Shown here: piece after piece, positions 9,215 to 18,972 of the stretch | Layout: each line of letters begins with the position of its first letter | Position numbering within the stretch: position 1 is the first letter of the stretch | The notes under the pieces: generated by a model | What the model saw: only the letters and a program-made list of their open reading frames with translations | Told to the model about the DNA's origin: nothing | The model's database searches: none | Position numbers and translations under genes: made by a program | Source: Alphaproteobacteria bacterium | Lineage (GTDB): Bacteria > Pseudomonadota > Alphaproteobacteria > SHVP01 | Direction of reading: 5' to 3' | Length of the DNA: 64,000 nucleotides | Assembly: GCA_040216735.1 (NCBI GenBank) | Contig: JAVJOO010000003.1 | Coordinates: 1 to 64,000, forward strand

Positions 9215-10561
9215 ATGGACTCCCACAAAGTCGCCGCCATTGTCCTTGCCGCCGGCAAGGGAACCCGCATGCGCTCGTCCTTGCCCAAGGTTATGCACCC
9301 GCTAGGCGGCCGCCCGATGATCGGTCATTTGATTCAGACCGTGCGTGAGGCGGGGATCGGGCAGGTCGTCGTGGTCGTCGGTCCCGACATGCCGATGGTC
9401 GCGGGCGCCGTCGGGGATGCAGCGATCGCGGTACAAGATGCGGCACTGGGCACCGGGGACGCGGCGAAGAGCGCGATTCCCGCGTTGGCAGGCTTCGACG
9501 GTACCGTCCTGGTCCTGTTTGGCGCAGATCCATTGGTGTCGGTTGAAACGCTCTCGCGCCTGATCGCCGCCCGGCAGGTGCCCGATCCACCGGCCCTAGT
9601 GGTCCTAGGTTTCGTACCGGACGATCCGGGCCAATACGGTCGGCTGGTCGTCGACGGCGAAAACCGGCTCGACCGCATTGTCGAATACTGGGACGCCGAC
9701 GTGCAAACCCGCGCCATTTCCCTGTGCAATTCCGGCGTTCTCGCGGCGGACGCTGCGATCCTGTTTTCACTATTGGGCCGACTTGAAAACAAGAATGCAA
9801 AGCAGGAGTTCTACTTGACGGATGTCGTCGGCATGGCCCGGGGCGCCGGCCACGACTGCGTCGTGGTCGAAGGAAATCCCGCCGAACTGATCGGCATCGA
9901 TAGCCGCGCCGATTTGGCGCGGGCCGAGGCGGCGTTCCAAACGCGCGCTCGTTTGGCGGCGCTGGCGGCCGGTGCGACGATGACGGCGCCCGAAACGGTC
10001 TGGTTCAGCTTCGATACGGAGCTCGGCCGTGACGTCGCGATCGAACCGAATGTCTTCTTTGGCCCCGGTGTGCGGGTTGCCGACGGTGTGACGATCAAAG
10101 CGTTCAGTCACCTCGAGGGGTGCACGTTGGGGGCGGGTTCGGTCGTTGGACCCTTTGCCCGACTGCGCCCCGGTACGGTGATCGGCGACGGCGCGAAGAT
10201 CGGCAACTTCGTCGAGGTGAAGAATTCCGACGTGCATGAGGGTGCGAAGGTCAGCCACCTGACATATGTCGGCGACGCAACGGTCGGCGCGCATGCCAAT
10301 GTCGGCGCTGGAACGATTACAGCGAACTACGACGGCTTTACGAAAGCGAGAACCGAAATCGGCGAAGGCGCTTCGATCGGATCGAACGCCGTCCTTGTTG
10401 CCCCGGTGAAGATCGGGCGGGGCGCGACGGTGGGGGCGGGCACTGTGGTTCGCGAGGATGTACCGGCCGACGCCTTACGCGTTGCCGACACGCGCGGAAT
10501 CGAGGCTACCCGCGAGGGTTGGTCGATCAAAAAGCGCGACCGCGCAAAGGGGAAGACCTGA
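9215..10561 (+). CDS. glmU: Bifunctional GlmU (GlcN-1-P acetyltransferase / GlcNAc-1-P uridyltransferase)
   Basis: The start is set at ATG 9215 (MDSHKVAAIVLAAGKGTRM), 448 aa; the 16 extra codons upstream are not family-like. The N-terminal uridyltransferase carries the LAAGKGTRM signature and the PKVMHPLGGRPM loop. From about residue 250 the C-terminal left-handed beta-helix acetyltransferase shows hexapeptide repeats such as FGPGVRVADGVTI and VGAGTITANYDGFTK. It makes UDP-GlcNAc for peptidoglycan and lipopolysaccharide. The TGA stop overlaps the glmS ATG by one base (TGATG), coupling the two steps of amino-sugar supply. Confidence 0.97.
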   Translation: MDSHKVAAIVLAAGKGTRMRSSLPKVMHPLGGRPMIGHLIQTVREAGIGQVVVVVGPDMPMVAGAVGDAAIAVQDAALGTGDAAKSAIPALAGFDGTVLVLFGADPLVSVETLSRLIAARQVPDPPALVVLGFVPDDPGQYGRLVVDGENRLDRIVEYWDADVQTRAISLCNSGVLAADAAILFSLLGRLENKNAKQEFYLTDVVGMARGAGHDCVVVEGNPAELIGIDSRADLARAEAAFQTRARLAALAAGATMTAPETVWFSFDTELGRDVAIEPNVFFGPGVRVADGVTIKAFSHLEGCTLGAGSVVGPFARLRPGTVIGDGAKIGNFVEVKNSDVHEGAKVSHLTYVGDATVGAHANVGAGTITANYDGFTKARTEIGEGASIGSNAVLVAPVKIGRGATVGAGTVVREDVPADALRVADTRGIEATREGWSIKKRDRAKGKT

Positions 10562-12384
10562 TGTGCGGAATCGTCGGCGTTGTTGGAAGCGGCGACGTAG
10601 CCGGGCGGTTGCTTGCCGGTCTGCGGCGTCTCGAATACCGGGGCTACGATTCGGCCGGTATCGCGACGGTCGTCGACGGGACGCTGGAACGGCGTCGCGC
10701 CAAAGGAAAGATCGGCGAACTCGAAGCGCTTCTTGGGCGAAATCCCCTGCCGGGAGATATCGGGATCGGTCATACCCGTTGGGCCACCCATGGCGCGCCC
10801 AACGAAATTAACGCCCATCCCCACGCGACGTCCACGGTCGCCGCGGTTCACAACGGGATCATCGAGAACTTCGCAGAACTCCGGAGTGAATTGGTCGGTG
10901 AGGGGCGCCAATTCGAAAGCGAGACCGATACTGAAGCGGTCGTGCACTTGATTTCGTCCTACTTAGACAAAGGGGACAGCCCCCAGACGGCGGTAAAGCG
11001 GTCGCTCAAGCGGCTTGAGGGGGCGTTTTCCCTCGCGATCGTCTTTGCCGGCGAACACGACCTCCTGATCGGCGCGCGGCGCGGCAGTCCGCTGGCGGTC
11101 GGTTGGGGCGAGGGGGAAATGTTCCTGGGCTCGGACGCGATCGCGCTTGCCTCCGAGACCAATCGGATTTCCTACCTCGAAGACGGCGACTGGGTCGAAC
11201 TCACACGAAACAGCGCGGTGTTTCACGATGCCGAAGACGGCATCGTCGAGCGCGAAGTGCGCTCGAGCGCGGCGTCGGGTGCGCTTATCGGTAAGGGAAA
11301 CTACCGGCACTTCATGGAAAAGGAGATCTACGAACAGCCAACCGTGATCGGTGAGACGCTGAACGGTTTCTTCAATCCGACCGACCGGACGATTCAGTTG
11401 CCCGGTCTCGGCGTCGCCCTAGAAGACGTTCCCAAGGTAACCATCGTCGCTTGCGGGACATCGTACCTCGCCGCGCTGATCGGCAAGTTCTGGATCGAAC
11501 ACTATGCGCGGGTGCCGGCGGAGGTCGATATAGCCTCGGAGTTTCGCTACCGTCACGCACCGATGCCGCCCGGCGGGTTGGCGATGTTTATCTCTCAGTC
11601 CGGTGAAACCGCGGACACCCTGGCGGCGCTCCGCTTCGCCGCGACCGAGAATCAGCACACAATCTCACTGGTGAATGTGCCCGAGAGCACGATGGCGCGC
11701 GAAAGCGACGCGATCCTCATGACTAACGCGGGCCCGGAGATCGGGGTGGCGTCGACCAAGGCTTTCACCTGCCAGCTTGTCACGCTCGCGGCGTTCGCGA
11801 TTGCCTTGGCCCGTGCGAAGGGAACGGTTTCCAAGGCCGATGAAGCCCGGTTGTCGCACGCCATCGCCGAGGTGCCCGCGCGTGCGGTCGACGTCCTCAA
11901 TCACGATGCCGCGATCAGGACGTTGGCCGAGTCGATGATTCATTCCCGCAGCATTCTGTATATCGGTCGCGGCCTTTCCTATCCGATCGCGCTTGAAGGG
12001 GCGTTGAAGTTGAAGGAGATCTCTTACATCCACGCGGAAGGGTTCGCCGCGGGCGAGCTCAAACACGGACCGATTGCGCTAGTAGACGAAGACGTTCCGG
12101 TCGTGGTCATCGCGCCGAGCGACGCGTTGTTCGACAAAACGATGTCGAATTTGCGCGAAGTCGCGGCCCGCGGGGGTCGCGTGGTGCTGATTACCGATGG
12201 CGAAGGACAGCGAAGAGCCGGCAAGGAGCCTTGGGCGACGGTCGTCTTGCCCGACGTCGACCCATTCGTGACCCCGATTCTCTATGCTATTCCGGTGCAA
12301 CTGCTGGCCTATCACGTCGCCGTCCTGAAGGGCACCGATGTCGATCAGCCGCGCAACCTCGCGAAGTCGGTTACGGTCGAGTAA
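10561..12384 (+). CDS. glmS: Glutamine-fructose-6-phosphate aminotransferase (isomerizing)
   Basis: The start is ATG 10561, giving MCGIVGVVG with Cys2 as the N-terminal nucleophile after Met removal; 607 aa is family length. The N-terminal class II glutamine amidotransferase includes HTRWATHGAPNEINAHPH. Two SIS domains follow (YLAALIGKFWIEHYARV; SQSGETADTLAAL), and the C-terminal signature ends DQPRNLAKSVTVE. It converts fructose-6-P and glutamine to GlcN-6-P, feeding GlmU. It is translationally coupled to glmU by TGATG. No glmS ribozyme-like leader is possible because glmU abuts directly. Confidence 0.98.
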   Translation: MCGIVGVVGSGDVAGRLLAGLRRLEYRGYDSAGIATVVDGTLERRRAKGKIGELEALLGRNPLPGDIGIGHTRWATHGAPNEINAHPHATSTVAAVHNGIIENFAELRSELVGEGRQFESETDTEAVVHLISSYLDKGDSPQTAVKRSLKRLEGAFSLAIVFAGEHDLLIGARRGSPLAVGWGEGEMFLGSDAIALASETNRISYLEDGDWVELTRNSAVFHDAEDGIVEREVRSSAASGALIGKGNYRHFMEKEIYEQPTVIGETLNGFFNPTDRTIQLPGLGVALEDVPKVTIVACGTSYLAALIGKFWIEHYARVPAEVDIASEFRYRHAPMPPGGLAMFISQSGETADTLAALRFAATENQHTISLVNVPESTMARESDAILMTNAGPEIGVASTKAFTCQLVTLAAFAIALARAKGTVSKADEARLSHAIAEVPARAVDVLNHDAAIRTLAESMIHSRSILYIGRGLSYPIALEGALKLKEISYIHAEGFAAGELKHGPIALVDEDVPVVVIAPSDALFDKTMSNLREVAARGGRVVLITDGEGQRRAGKEPWATVVLPDVDPFVTPILYAIPVQLLAYHVAVLKGTDVDQPRNLAKSVTVE

Positions 12385-12466
12385 GTCCGCAAACCCGGGG
12401 GGTTGCGAGGGCGCCGTCGCGGCCTGATATAGTCCGTTCCCCGCCATACCTGAAGGATAGCCTCCT

Positions 12467-13924
12467 GTGAAACTCGCCGATCCCAAACTTTTCCGCCAGC
12501 AAGCGTATATCGCGGGCCAATGGGCGGATGCCGACGCCGGTGGAACAATTCCGGTCAACAATCCGGCCACCGACGAAATTCTTGGCAGCGTGCCAAAAAT
12601 GGGCACCGCTGAAACGCGGCGGGCGATCGATGCCGCGGCCGCCAGTTACCCAGCGTGGCGCGCCAAGACCGGCAAGGAGCGCGCGATCATCCTGCGGCGC
12701 TGGTTCGACCTGATGATGGCGAATCAAAACGACCTGGCCATTCTGATGACCGCCGAGCAAGGCAAGCCGCTGGCTGAATCGAAGGGTGAGGTCGCCTACG
12801 CCGCGTCGTTCATCGAATGGTTCGGCGAGGAAGCCAAACGGGTCTACGGCGATACGATCCCCAGCCACGCGGCAGACAAGCGCATCGTCGTGCTAAAGGA
12901 ACCGATCGGCGTCACCGCCGCGATCACACCATGGAATTTTCCAGCTGCCATGATCACGCGCAAAGCCGGTGCCGCGTTGGCGGCGGGTTGCCCGATGGTG
13001 ATCAAACCGGCGTCGCAGACACCGTTTTCCGCCCTGGCGCTAGCTGAACTGGGCGAACGGGCCGGGATTCCTGCGGGGGTCTTGAGCGTCATCACCGGGT
13101 CGGCGACCGAGATCGGCGGTGAAATGACGTCGAACCCAACCGTCCGCAAGCTGTCGTTCACCGGTTCCACCGAAATCGGCAAGAAACTGATGGTCCAAAG
13201 CGCGGGCACCATGAAGAAGCTGTCGCTGGAGCTAGGCGGCAACGCCCCCTTCATTGTCTTCGACGATGCCGACCTTGACGCGGCGGTCGAAGGCGCGATC
13301 GCCTCGAAATACCGCAACACCGGACAAACCTGCGTCTGTGCCAACCGACTTCTGGTGCAGGACAAGGTCTACGACCGATTTGCCGAGATGCTCGGTGCGG
13401 CCGTCGCGAAACTGCGTGTCGGCAACGGGCTGGAGGGCGAAACGGAGCAGGGCCCGATGATCGACCTTGCCGCGGTCGAGAAGATCGAAGAACACATCGC
13501 GGACGCGCTCGGGCAGGGTGCGCGGTTGGTAAGCGGCGGCGCGCGCCACGCGCTTGGCGGCACCTTCTTTCAGCCGACAATCCTGGCCGACGTAACGCCG
13601 GCGATGTTGGTGTCGCGCGAGGAGACCTTCGGCCCCCTAGCGCCGCTCTATCGGTTCAAGACCGACGAAGAAGCGATTGCCATGGCCAACGACACCGAAT
13701 TCGGCTTGGCGTCCTATTTCTTCAGTCGGGACATTGGTCGCATTTGGCGGGTCGCCGAGGCGCTCGAATACGGCATGGTCGGGATCAATACCGGGTTGAT
13801 CTCCACCGAGGTCGCGCCGTTCGGTGGGATGAAGGAGTCCGGGCTCGGCCGGGAGGGGTCGAAGTACGGGCTCGACGAATATGTCGAGACAAAATACCTC
13901 TGCGTCGGCGGAATCGATCGGTAA
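12467..13924 (+). CDS. gabD: NAD(P)-dependent succinate-semialdehyde dehydrogenase family
   Basis: 485 aa from a GTG start. Aldehyde dehydrogenase features are complete: the cofactor-binding segment AAITPWNFPAAMITRKAGAAL, the catalytic Glu in LELGGNAPFIVFDDAD, and the nucleophile Cys in GQTCVCANRLLV. EYGMVGINTGLISTEVAPFGG near the C-terminus is characteristic of GabD-type succinate/glutarate semialdehyde dehydrogenases. It oxidises succinate semialdehyde to succinate in GABA or related catabolism; glutarate semialdehyde is an alternative substrate. It is followed after 10 bp by glutathione reductase, so the two may be co-transcribed. Confidence 0.88.
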   Translation: MKLADPKLFRQQAYIAGQWADADAGGTIPVNNPATDEILGSVPKMGTAETRRAIDAAAASYPAWRAKTGKERAIILRRWFDLMMANQNDLAILMTAEQGKPLAESKGEVAYAASFIEWFGEEAKRVYGDTIPSHAADKRIVVLKEPIGVTAAITPWNFPAAMITRKAGAALAAGCPMVIKPASQTPFSALALAELGERAGIPAGVLSVITGSATEIGGEMTSNPTVRKLSFTGSTEIGKKLMVQSAGTMKKLSLELGGNAPFIVFDDADLDAAVEGAIASKYRNTGQTCVCANRLLVQDKVYDRFAEMLGAAVAKLRVGNGLEGETEQGPMIDLAAVEKIEEHIADALGQGARLVSGGARHALGGTFFQPTILADVTPAMLVSREETFGPLAPLYRFKTDEEAIAMANDTEFGLASYFFSRDIGRIWRVAEALEYGMVGINTGLISTEVAPFGGMKESGLGREGSKYGLDEYVETKYLCVGGIDR

Positions 13925-13934
13925 GGAATACGGT

Positions 13935-15311
13935 ATGAGCCAATACGACGTCGATCTTTTCATCATCGGTGCCGGTTCCGGCGGCGTGCGCGCGGCCCGG
14001 ATCGCGGCAAAGCATGGCGCGCGGGTCGCGGTATGCGAGGACAGCCGCGTCGGCGGAACCTGCGTCATCAGAGGCTGTATTCCAAAGAAGTTCATGGTCT
14101 ACGCGTCGCATTTCTCCGAGCATTTCGAAGACTCCGCTGACTACGGCTGGACCGTTGGGCCGCGCAGCTTCAACTGGTCCAAGTTCATGGCGGCGAAGGA
14201 CAAGGAGATCGACCGGCTCAACAAGATCTATATCCGGTTGCTCGACAATGCCGGGGCCGAACTCATCGAAGGAAAAGGAACGTTCGTCGACCGCCACACC
14301 GTTGACGTCGGCGGTCGCCAGATCACCGCCGACAAGATTCTGATCGCCACGGGAGGCTGGCCGTTTAAGCCCGAGACCACGGGTGTCGAACACGCCATTA
14401 CGTCGAACGAGTTCTTTGAACTAAGCGAGCAGCCCAAGCGTGCAATCGTTGTGGGTGGCGGTTACATCGCTGTCGAGTTTGCGGGGATTCTCAACGGGCT
14501 AGGTACGGAGGTCGTCCAAATCTACCGCGGCGAGCAGATACTCAGGGGGTTCGACGGCGATGTGCGTGCCGCGTTGGCCCAGGAGATGCGTAAAAAGGGT
14601 ATCGAAATCCGGGTCGAGTCCACGATCGATCACATCGAAAAACTTCCGAGTGGGCTCATCGCGACCTGCGAGGACGGCACCATCTTGGAAACCGATTGCA
14701 TCGTCTGCGCGACCGGTCGGGCGCCCAAGACCGCGGGGCTCAATCTTGAAGCGGTGGGGGTCGCGCAGCGCGAAAACGGCGCGGTGATCGTCGATGAGTA
14801 CTCGCGAACCAACATCGACAACATCTATGCCGTCGGGGACGTGACGGACCGCGTCAACCTGACGCCCGTAGCTTTGAACGAAGGTCATTGTTTTGCCGAC
14901 ACCGTGTTCGGGGGGCGCGAACGGATCATGGACCACGAGACGATTGCCTCCGCCGTTTTCAGCCAGCCCAGCGTCGCCACGGTGGGCCTGACCGAAGAGG
15001 ACGCGCGTCGGAAGGTCGGTGCCGTCGATATCTATAAGTCTACGTTTCGGCCCCTGCTGCACACGCTGTCGGGCCGGGACGAGAAGACCCTGATGAAGAT
15101 CGTGGTCGATGCCGATACCGACAGGGTATTAGGCGTCCACATGGTCGGTCCCGAAGCCGCCGAGATCATCCAAGGGCTGGCGGTTGCCGTGAAAATGGGC
15201 GCGACCAAGACGGATTTCGACGCGACTGTCGGCATTCATCCGACCGCGGCCGAGGAATTCGTCACGATGCGTGAACGCTACGTCGTCCCCGAGGCCCAAG
15301 CCGCGGAATAG
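13935..15311 (+). CDS. gor: Glutathione-disulfide reductase
   Basis: ATG 13935 gives 458 aa; the open frame upstream overlaps gabD. The N-terminal FAD site is DLFIIGAGSGGVRAAR and the redox-active disulfide lies in GGTCVIRGCIPKK. The second dinucleotide fold is AIVVGGGYIAVEFAG. A dimerisation domain ends with HPTAAEE, which supplies the catalytic His-Glu pair. It uses NADPH to regenerate reduced glutathione. The monothiol glutaredoxin at 25 kb and this enzyme belong to the same thiol system, though they are not linked in an operon. Confidence 0.95.
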   Translation: MSQYDVDLFIIGAGSGGVRAARIAAKHGARVAVCEDSRVGGTCVIRGCIPKKFMVYASHFSEHFEDSADYGWTVGPRSFNWSKFMAAKDKEIDRLNKIYIRLLDNAGAELIEGKGTFVDRHTVDVGGRQITADKILIATGGWPFKPETTGVEHAITSNEFFELSEQPKRAIVVGGGYIAVEFAGILNGLGTEVVQIYRGEQILRGFDGDVRAALAQEMRKKGIEIRVESTIDHIEKLPSGLIATCEDGTILETDCIVCATGRAPKTAGLNLEAVGVAQRENGAVIVDEYSRTNIDNIYAVGDVTDRVNLTPVALNEGHCFADTVFGGRERIMDHETIASAVFSQPSVATVGLTEEDARRKVGAVDIYKSTFRPLLHTLSGRDEKTLMKIVVDADTDRVLGVHMVGPEAAEIIQGLAVAVKMGATKTDFDATVGIHPTAAEEFVTMRERYVVPEAQAAE

Positions 15312-15387
15312 CCACAACGTGGATAACGGTGGCCGAGGGGCGTATAAGCCTAGGTTTTGGCCGTTGACGCCCTAGGATTGTTACGAC

Positions 15388-16767
15388 ATGCCACAGGACT
15401 GGTCGATTGATTCGTGGCGGGGCCTGCCGATCGCGCAGCAACCCGACTACCGCGACCGAGCGGCGCTCGAAAAGGTCGAGGCAACGTTGCGGCGCTACCC
15501 GCCGCTCGTTTTTGCGGGCGAAGCGCGCCGCCTCACCGCCCACCTGGCCGATGTGAGTGCCGGGAAGGCGTTCTTGCTCCAGGGCGGCGACTGTGCGGAA
15601 AGCTTCGCCGAATTCCATCCCGACAACATTCGCGACACCTTCCGGGTTTTGTTGCAAATGGCGGTCGTGCTGACCTTCGCCGGATCCGTGCCGGTCGTGA
15701 AACTCGGGCGGATCGCCGGGCAGTTCGCGAAACCGCGCAGCGACGCCAACGAGGTTCAGGACGGGGTTACCTTGCCCAGCTACCGCGGCGACATCGTGAA
15801 CGGGATCGAATTTACGCCCGTGGCGCGTGAGCCCGATCCGGCGCGGTGGCTCCAAGCCTACGGACAGTCTGCCAGTACACTGAACCTGATCCGCGCCTTT
15901 TCCCACGGCGGTTATTCCTCGCTCGGGCGGGTGCATGGGTGGAATTTGGGATTCCTCGAAAACAGCCCGCAGGGCGAACGCTACCGCGCGCTCGCCGACC
16001 GTATTTCCGAATCGCTCGATTTCATGGCGGCGTGCGGCCTGACCGCCGAAACGACGGCGGTGCTACGCGAGACGGATTTCTATACCTCCCACGAGGCGCT
16101 CCTCCTGGGGTACGAACAGGCGCTGACCCGTGTCGATTCGACCAGCGGCCGGTGGTACGACACGTCGGCGCACTTCCTTTGGATCGGCGACCGGACGCGG
16201 CAACTGGACGGCGCCCACGTTGAGTTCCTGCGCGGTGTGGGCAATCCCTTAGGATTCAAAGCCGGACCTTCGCTCAAGGCCGATGATGCTTTGCGTCTGA
16301 TCGATCTGCTCAATCCGCACAACGATCCCGGACGGATCACCATCATCGCGCGGATGGGGGCGGATCGTGTCGCCGATCACCTCCCGCAATTGATTCGCAA
16401 GGTCGCCGGCGAAGGCCGTCATGTCGTGTGGTCGTGCGACCCTATGCACGGCAATACGATCAAGTCCTCGACGGGGTACAAGACCCGGCGGTTCGACCGG
16501 ATTCTGTCCGAGGTCCGAGATTTCTTCGCCATTCACGAAACCGAAGGAACCTACGCCGGTGGCGTGCACTTCGAGATGACCGGTGCCGACGTGACCGAAT
16601 GTTTGGGCGGCGCCCAGGAGATCAGCGAGGAGAACCTGTCGGATCGCTATCATACGCATTGCGATCCGCGGATGAACGCGTCACAGGCGTTGGAACTCGC
16701 CTTCTTGGTGGCGGATATGTTGAAACACCGAAAGTCCGCTAGCCAAATCAAACCGGCGGCGGCGTAG
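15388..16767 (+). CDS. 3-deoxy-7-phosphoheptulonate synthase, class II
   Basis: 459 aa, typical of plant-like or type II DAHP synthases. The start [21 protein letters not shown], the segment [14 protein letters not shown], the metal-binding region [10 protein letters not shown], and [15 protein letters not shown] with its metal ligands are all family hallmarks. It condenses phosphoenolpyruvate and erythrose-4-P, the first shikimate step for aromatic amino acids. It stands alone, 76 bp after gor and 22 bp before the nicotinate phosphoribosyltransferase. Confidence 0.95.
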   Translation: MPQDWSIDSWRGLPIAQQPDYRDRAALEKVEATLRRYPPLVFAGEARRLTAHLADVSAGKAFLLQGGDCAESFAEFHPDNIRDTFRVLLQMAVVLTFAGSVPVVKLGRIAGQFAKPRSDANEVQDGVTLPSYRGDIVNGIEFTPVAREPDPARWLQAYGQSASTLNLIRAFSHGGYSSLGRVHGWNLGFLENSPQGERYRALADRISESLDFMAACGLTAETTAVLRETDFYTSHEALLLGYEQALTRVDSTSGRWYDTSAHFLWIGDRTRQLDGAHVEFLRGVGNPLGFKAGPSLKADDALRLIDLLNPHNDPGRITIIARMGADRVADHLPQLIRKVAGEGRHVVWSCDPMHGNTIKSSTGYKTRRFDRILSEVRDFFAIHETEGTYAGGVHFEMTGADVTECLGGAQEISEENLSDRYHTHCDPRMNASQALELAFLVADMLKHRKSASQIKPAAA

Positions 16768-16789
16768 GATTCGCCGGGAGGCCAGAGTC

Positions 16790-17926
16790 ATGCCGTTTTC
16801 TGTCGTCCAGTCGGATGCAGCGATCGAACGCCACACCGATCACTATTTCAACCGCACCAAGAGCGTGGTTCGCCGCTTTGGCGACAAGCGTGTCACCTAC
16901 GCCGTGTTCATGCGTCGCCCGGTACTGTTCACACCGCGCCTTATGGTCGATGTGTTGGAAACCGTCGCGGCGCGCCGAGGCGTCAAGTACGACATTGAAC
17001 TGCGCTATAGGGAAGGCGATTGGGTGGGGGCCGGTGACCCTCTGATCTATATCTCCGGATCCCTCGCCGAGTTGGTCGATCTCGAGACGATCTATTTGCA
17101 GCGTTTGGGGCCGGCCTGCGTTGCCGCTTACAACGCGTACTCGATGTGCCGCGATTTGCCCAAAGTGGCGTTCTTGGCAATGGATGCCCGGCACTGCGCC
17201 GGTGCGGAAATGGCCGAGATGATGGCCTATGCCGCAAGTGTCGGATCGAATGCCGCCAAGGCCGAGGTGGGGGCGGTGGGATTTATCGGCAATGCCACCG
17301 ACGCAACGGCGCACTATTTTGGCAAGGACCGCGGAATGGGAACGATGCCGCATGCTCTAATAGGCTACGCGGGGTCGACAGTGCGCGCCGCTGAAATGTT
17401 CCATGACACATTTCCCGACGACCCAATGACGATCCTGGTCGACTATTATGGCCAGGAGATTACCGATGCGCTTGAGGTTTGCCACCGCTTTCCGGACCTA
17501 GCGGCCGCCGGGTCGTTGTCAGTACGGCTCGATACGCATGGCGGTCGGTTTGTCGAAGGCTTGGACCCGCAGGGCTCCTATGCGGTGCTCGAACGGCATG
17601 TTCCCAAGAGCACGCGGCAGTATCGCTCCGAACCGGAGCTACGTTGGCTGGTCGGCACCGGCGTTACCGCGGCGGCGATTTATTTAATGCGGGAATCCCT
17701 CGACCAAGCGGGCTTCGACAAGGTGGCGATTGTCGCCAGTTCCGGCTTCGGTCCGGCCAAATGCAAGGTCATGGCAAGCGTGAACGCGCCGATCGATGTG
17801 ATCGGCACCGGGTCCTATTTGCCCGAGCGATGGGACGAAACCTATGCGACTGCGGACGTCATCGACTACAACGGAACGAAGTCGGTGAAGGTCGGTCGGG
17901 AATTCCTGCTGCGCCCTGCCGATTAG
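16790..17926 (+). CDS. Nicotinate phosphoribosyltransferase family protein
   Basis: 378 aa. DHYFNRTKSVVRRFGDKRVTYAVFMR at the start, the internal MDARHCAGAEMAEMMAYAASVGSNAAK stretch and the C-terminal ASSGFGPAKCKVMASVNAPIDVIGTGS (phosphate-binding barrel strands) fit the nicotinate/quinolinate phosphoribosyltransferase fold, NAPRTase branch. It would convert nicotinate and PRPP to nicotinate mononucleotide. That makes it a salvage partner for nadE 2 kb downstream and possibly for the NadD-like domain at 44-45 kb. It overlaps the end of the convergent oxidoreductase gene by 4 bp. Confidence 0.82.
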   Translation: MPFSVVQSDAAIERHTDHYFNRTKSVVRRFGDKRVTYAVFMRRPVLFTPRLMVDVLETVAARRGVKYDIELRYREGDWVGAGDPLIYISGSLAELVDLETIYLQRLGPACVAAYNAYSMCRDLPKVAFLAMDARHCAGAEMAEMMAYAASVGSNAAKAEVGAVGFIGNATDATAHYFGKDRGMGTMPHALIGYAGSTVRAAEMFHDTFPDDPMTILVDYYGQEITDALEVCHRFPDLAAAGSLSVRLDTHGGRFVEGLDPQGSYAVLERHVPKSTRQYRSEPELRWLVGTGVTAAAIYLMRESLDQAGFDKVAIVASSGFGPAKCKVMASVNAPIDVIGTGSYLPERWDETYATADVIDYNGTKSVKVGREFLLRPAD

Positions 17927-18966
17927 AGGTCGTCGAGGCGGATCAGTTGTTTGCCGATGTTGCCGCCCTGCAACATCGATATGAACGCTGCCGGAGCGCT
18001 ATCGATCCCGTCGGAAATCGTCTCGTGGTAATGAATCTTTCCGGAGGCCAGCCAGCCGGCAATGGCCCTTCGCGCTTCATCGGCCCGAGCCTCGTAGTCG
18101 TACACGATAAAGCCCTTGGTCATCGCCCGGGCGGTCATCAGAAGCCCGGTCGTATCGGCCCTGAGCGGTCTTTCCGCAAGATTATTTTGGCTAATGTTGC
18201 CGACAAGCACGATGCGCGCGTCGCGGGCCAGGTGATGCAAGATGGTATGGGCAATATCGCCGCCGACATTGTCGAAATGGACGTCGATGCGCGCCGGGCA
18301 CGTGCGGCGCAGGTCGGCCATGAGGTCGGGGGTTGTCCGGTAGTTGATCCCGGCATCGAAGCCGAGGTCATTCACAATATGGTCCAATTTCGCGTCGCTC
18401 CCGGCGATGCCGACGACGCGACATCCGCGGATCTTGGCAAGCTGACCTGCCAGCGACCCTACGGCACCGCCTGCACCCGTGACCACGACAGTCTCGCCGG
18501 CTTGGGGGTCGCATACTTCAAGCATCGCGAAATAGGCCGTGACCCCGGGGAAGCCCAGAATGCCGAGGTACGTAGAAATAGGCGCGATAAGCGGATCGAC
18601 CTTGGTAATCCCTGGGGCATATTCCGCTCGGGCGGTGCTGCCGTCGGAGATCGCGTAGGTCTGCCAACCAAGCATACCTTCGACGAACTCGCCGGCTTTA
18701 TGGTCCGGATGATTCGATTGCACGACCTCGCCGACGAGGCGTCCCTTGATCACATCGCCGATCTCCAAGGTTTTGCCGTAGCCCGAGCCCGCATCGAGTC
18801 GCATCCGTTGGAACGGGTCGGCGGAAAGGTAATGCGCACGAACAAGAAGTTCACCGGGACCCGGTTCGGGCACGGGTGCATCGACCAGACGGAAATCGTC
18901 CTCGACCGGCATACCGACTGGGCGCCGAGCTAGGACGACCTTGCGATTGCGATTGGGGAGAGCCAT
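17923..18966 (-). CDS. NADP-dependent oxidoreductase, MDR family (CurA / leukotriene B4 dehydrogenase-like), copy 2
   Basis: 347 aa. A zinc-free medium-chain dehydrogenase/reductase: the GroES-like N-terminus contains LLVRAHYLSADPFQRMR, and the Rossmann fold has GETVVVTGAGGAVGSLAGQLAKIRGCRVVGIAGS. YNFDNVGG-type residues appear as HFDNVGGDIAHTIL. It is an enoyl/alkenal reductase type that uses NADPH to reduce activated double bonds. It lies 6 bp downstream of a paralogue of similar length and motif order, so the pair arose by tandem duplication and is one operon. Confidence 0.85.
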   Translation of the reverse strand: MALPNRNRKVVLARRPVGMPVEDDFRLVDAPVPEPGPGELLVRAHYLSADPFQRMRLDAGSGYGKTLEIGDVIKGRLVGEVVQSNHPDHKAGEFVEGMLGWQTYAISDGSTARAEYAPGITKVDPLIAPISTYLGILGFPGVTAYFAMLEVCDPQAGETVVVTGAGGAVGSLAGQLAKIRGCRVVGIAGSDAKLDHIVNDLGFDAGINYRTTPDLMADLRRTCPARIDVHFDNVGGDIAHTILHHLARDARIVLVGNISQNNLAERPLRADTTGLLMTARAMTKGFIVYDYEARADEARRAIAGWLASGKIHYHETISDGIDSAPAAFISMLQGGNIGKQLIRLDDL

Positions 18967-18972
18967 GGGTGC

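Noticed and set aside
17479-18933. 484-aa open frame on the plus strand
   Set aside because: It lies antisense to an intact MDR oxidoreductase, begins inside the nicotinate phosphoribosyltransferase, and is Arg/Gly-rich without domains; the minus-strand gene is complete.
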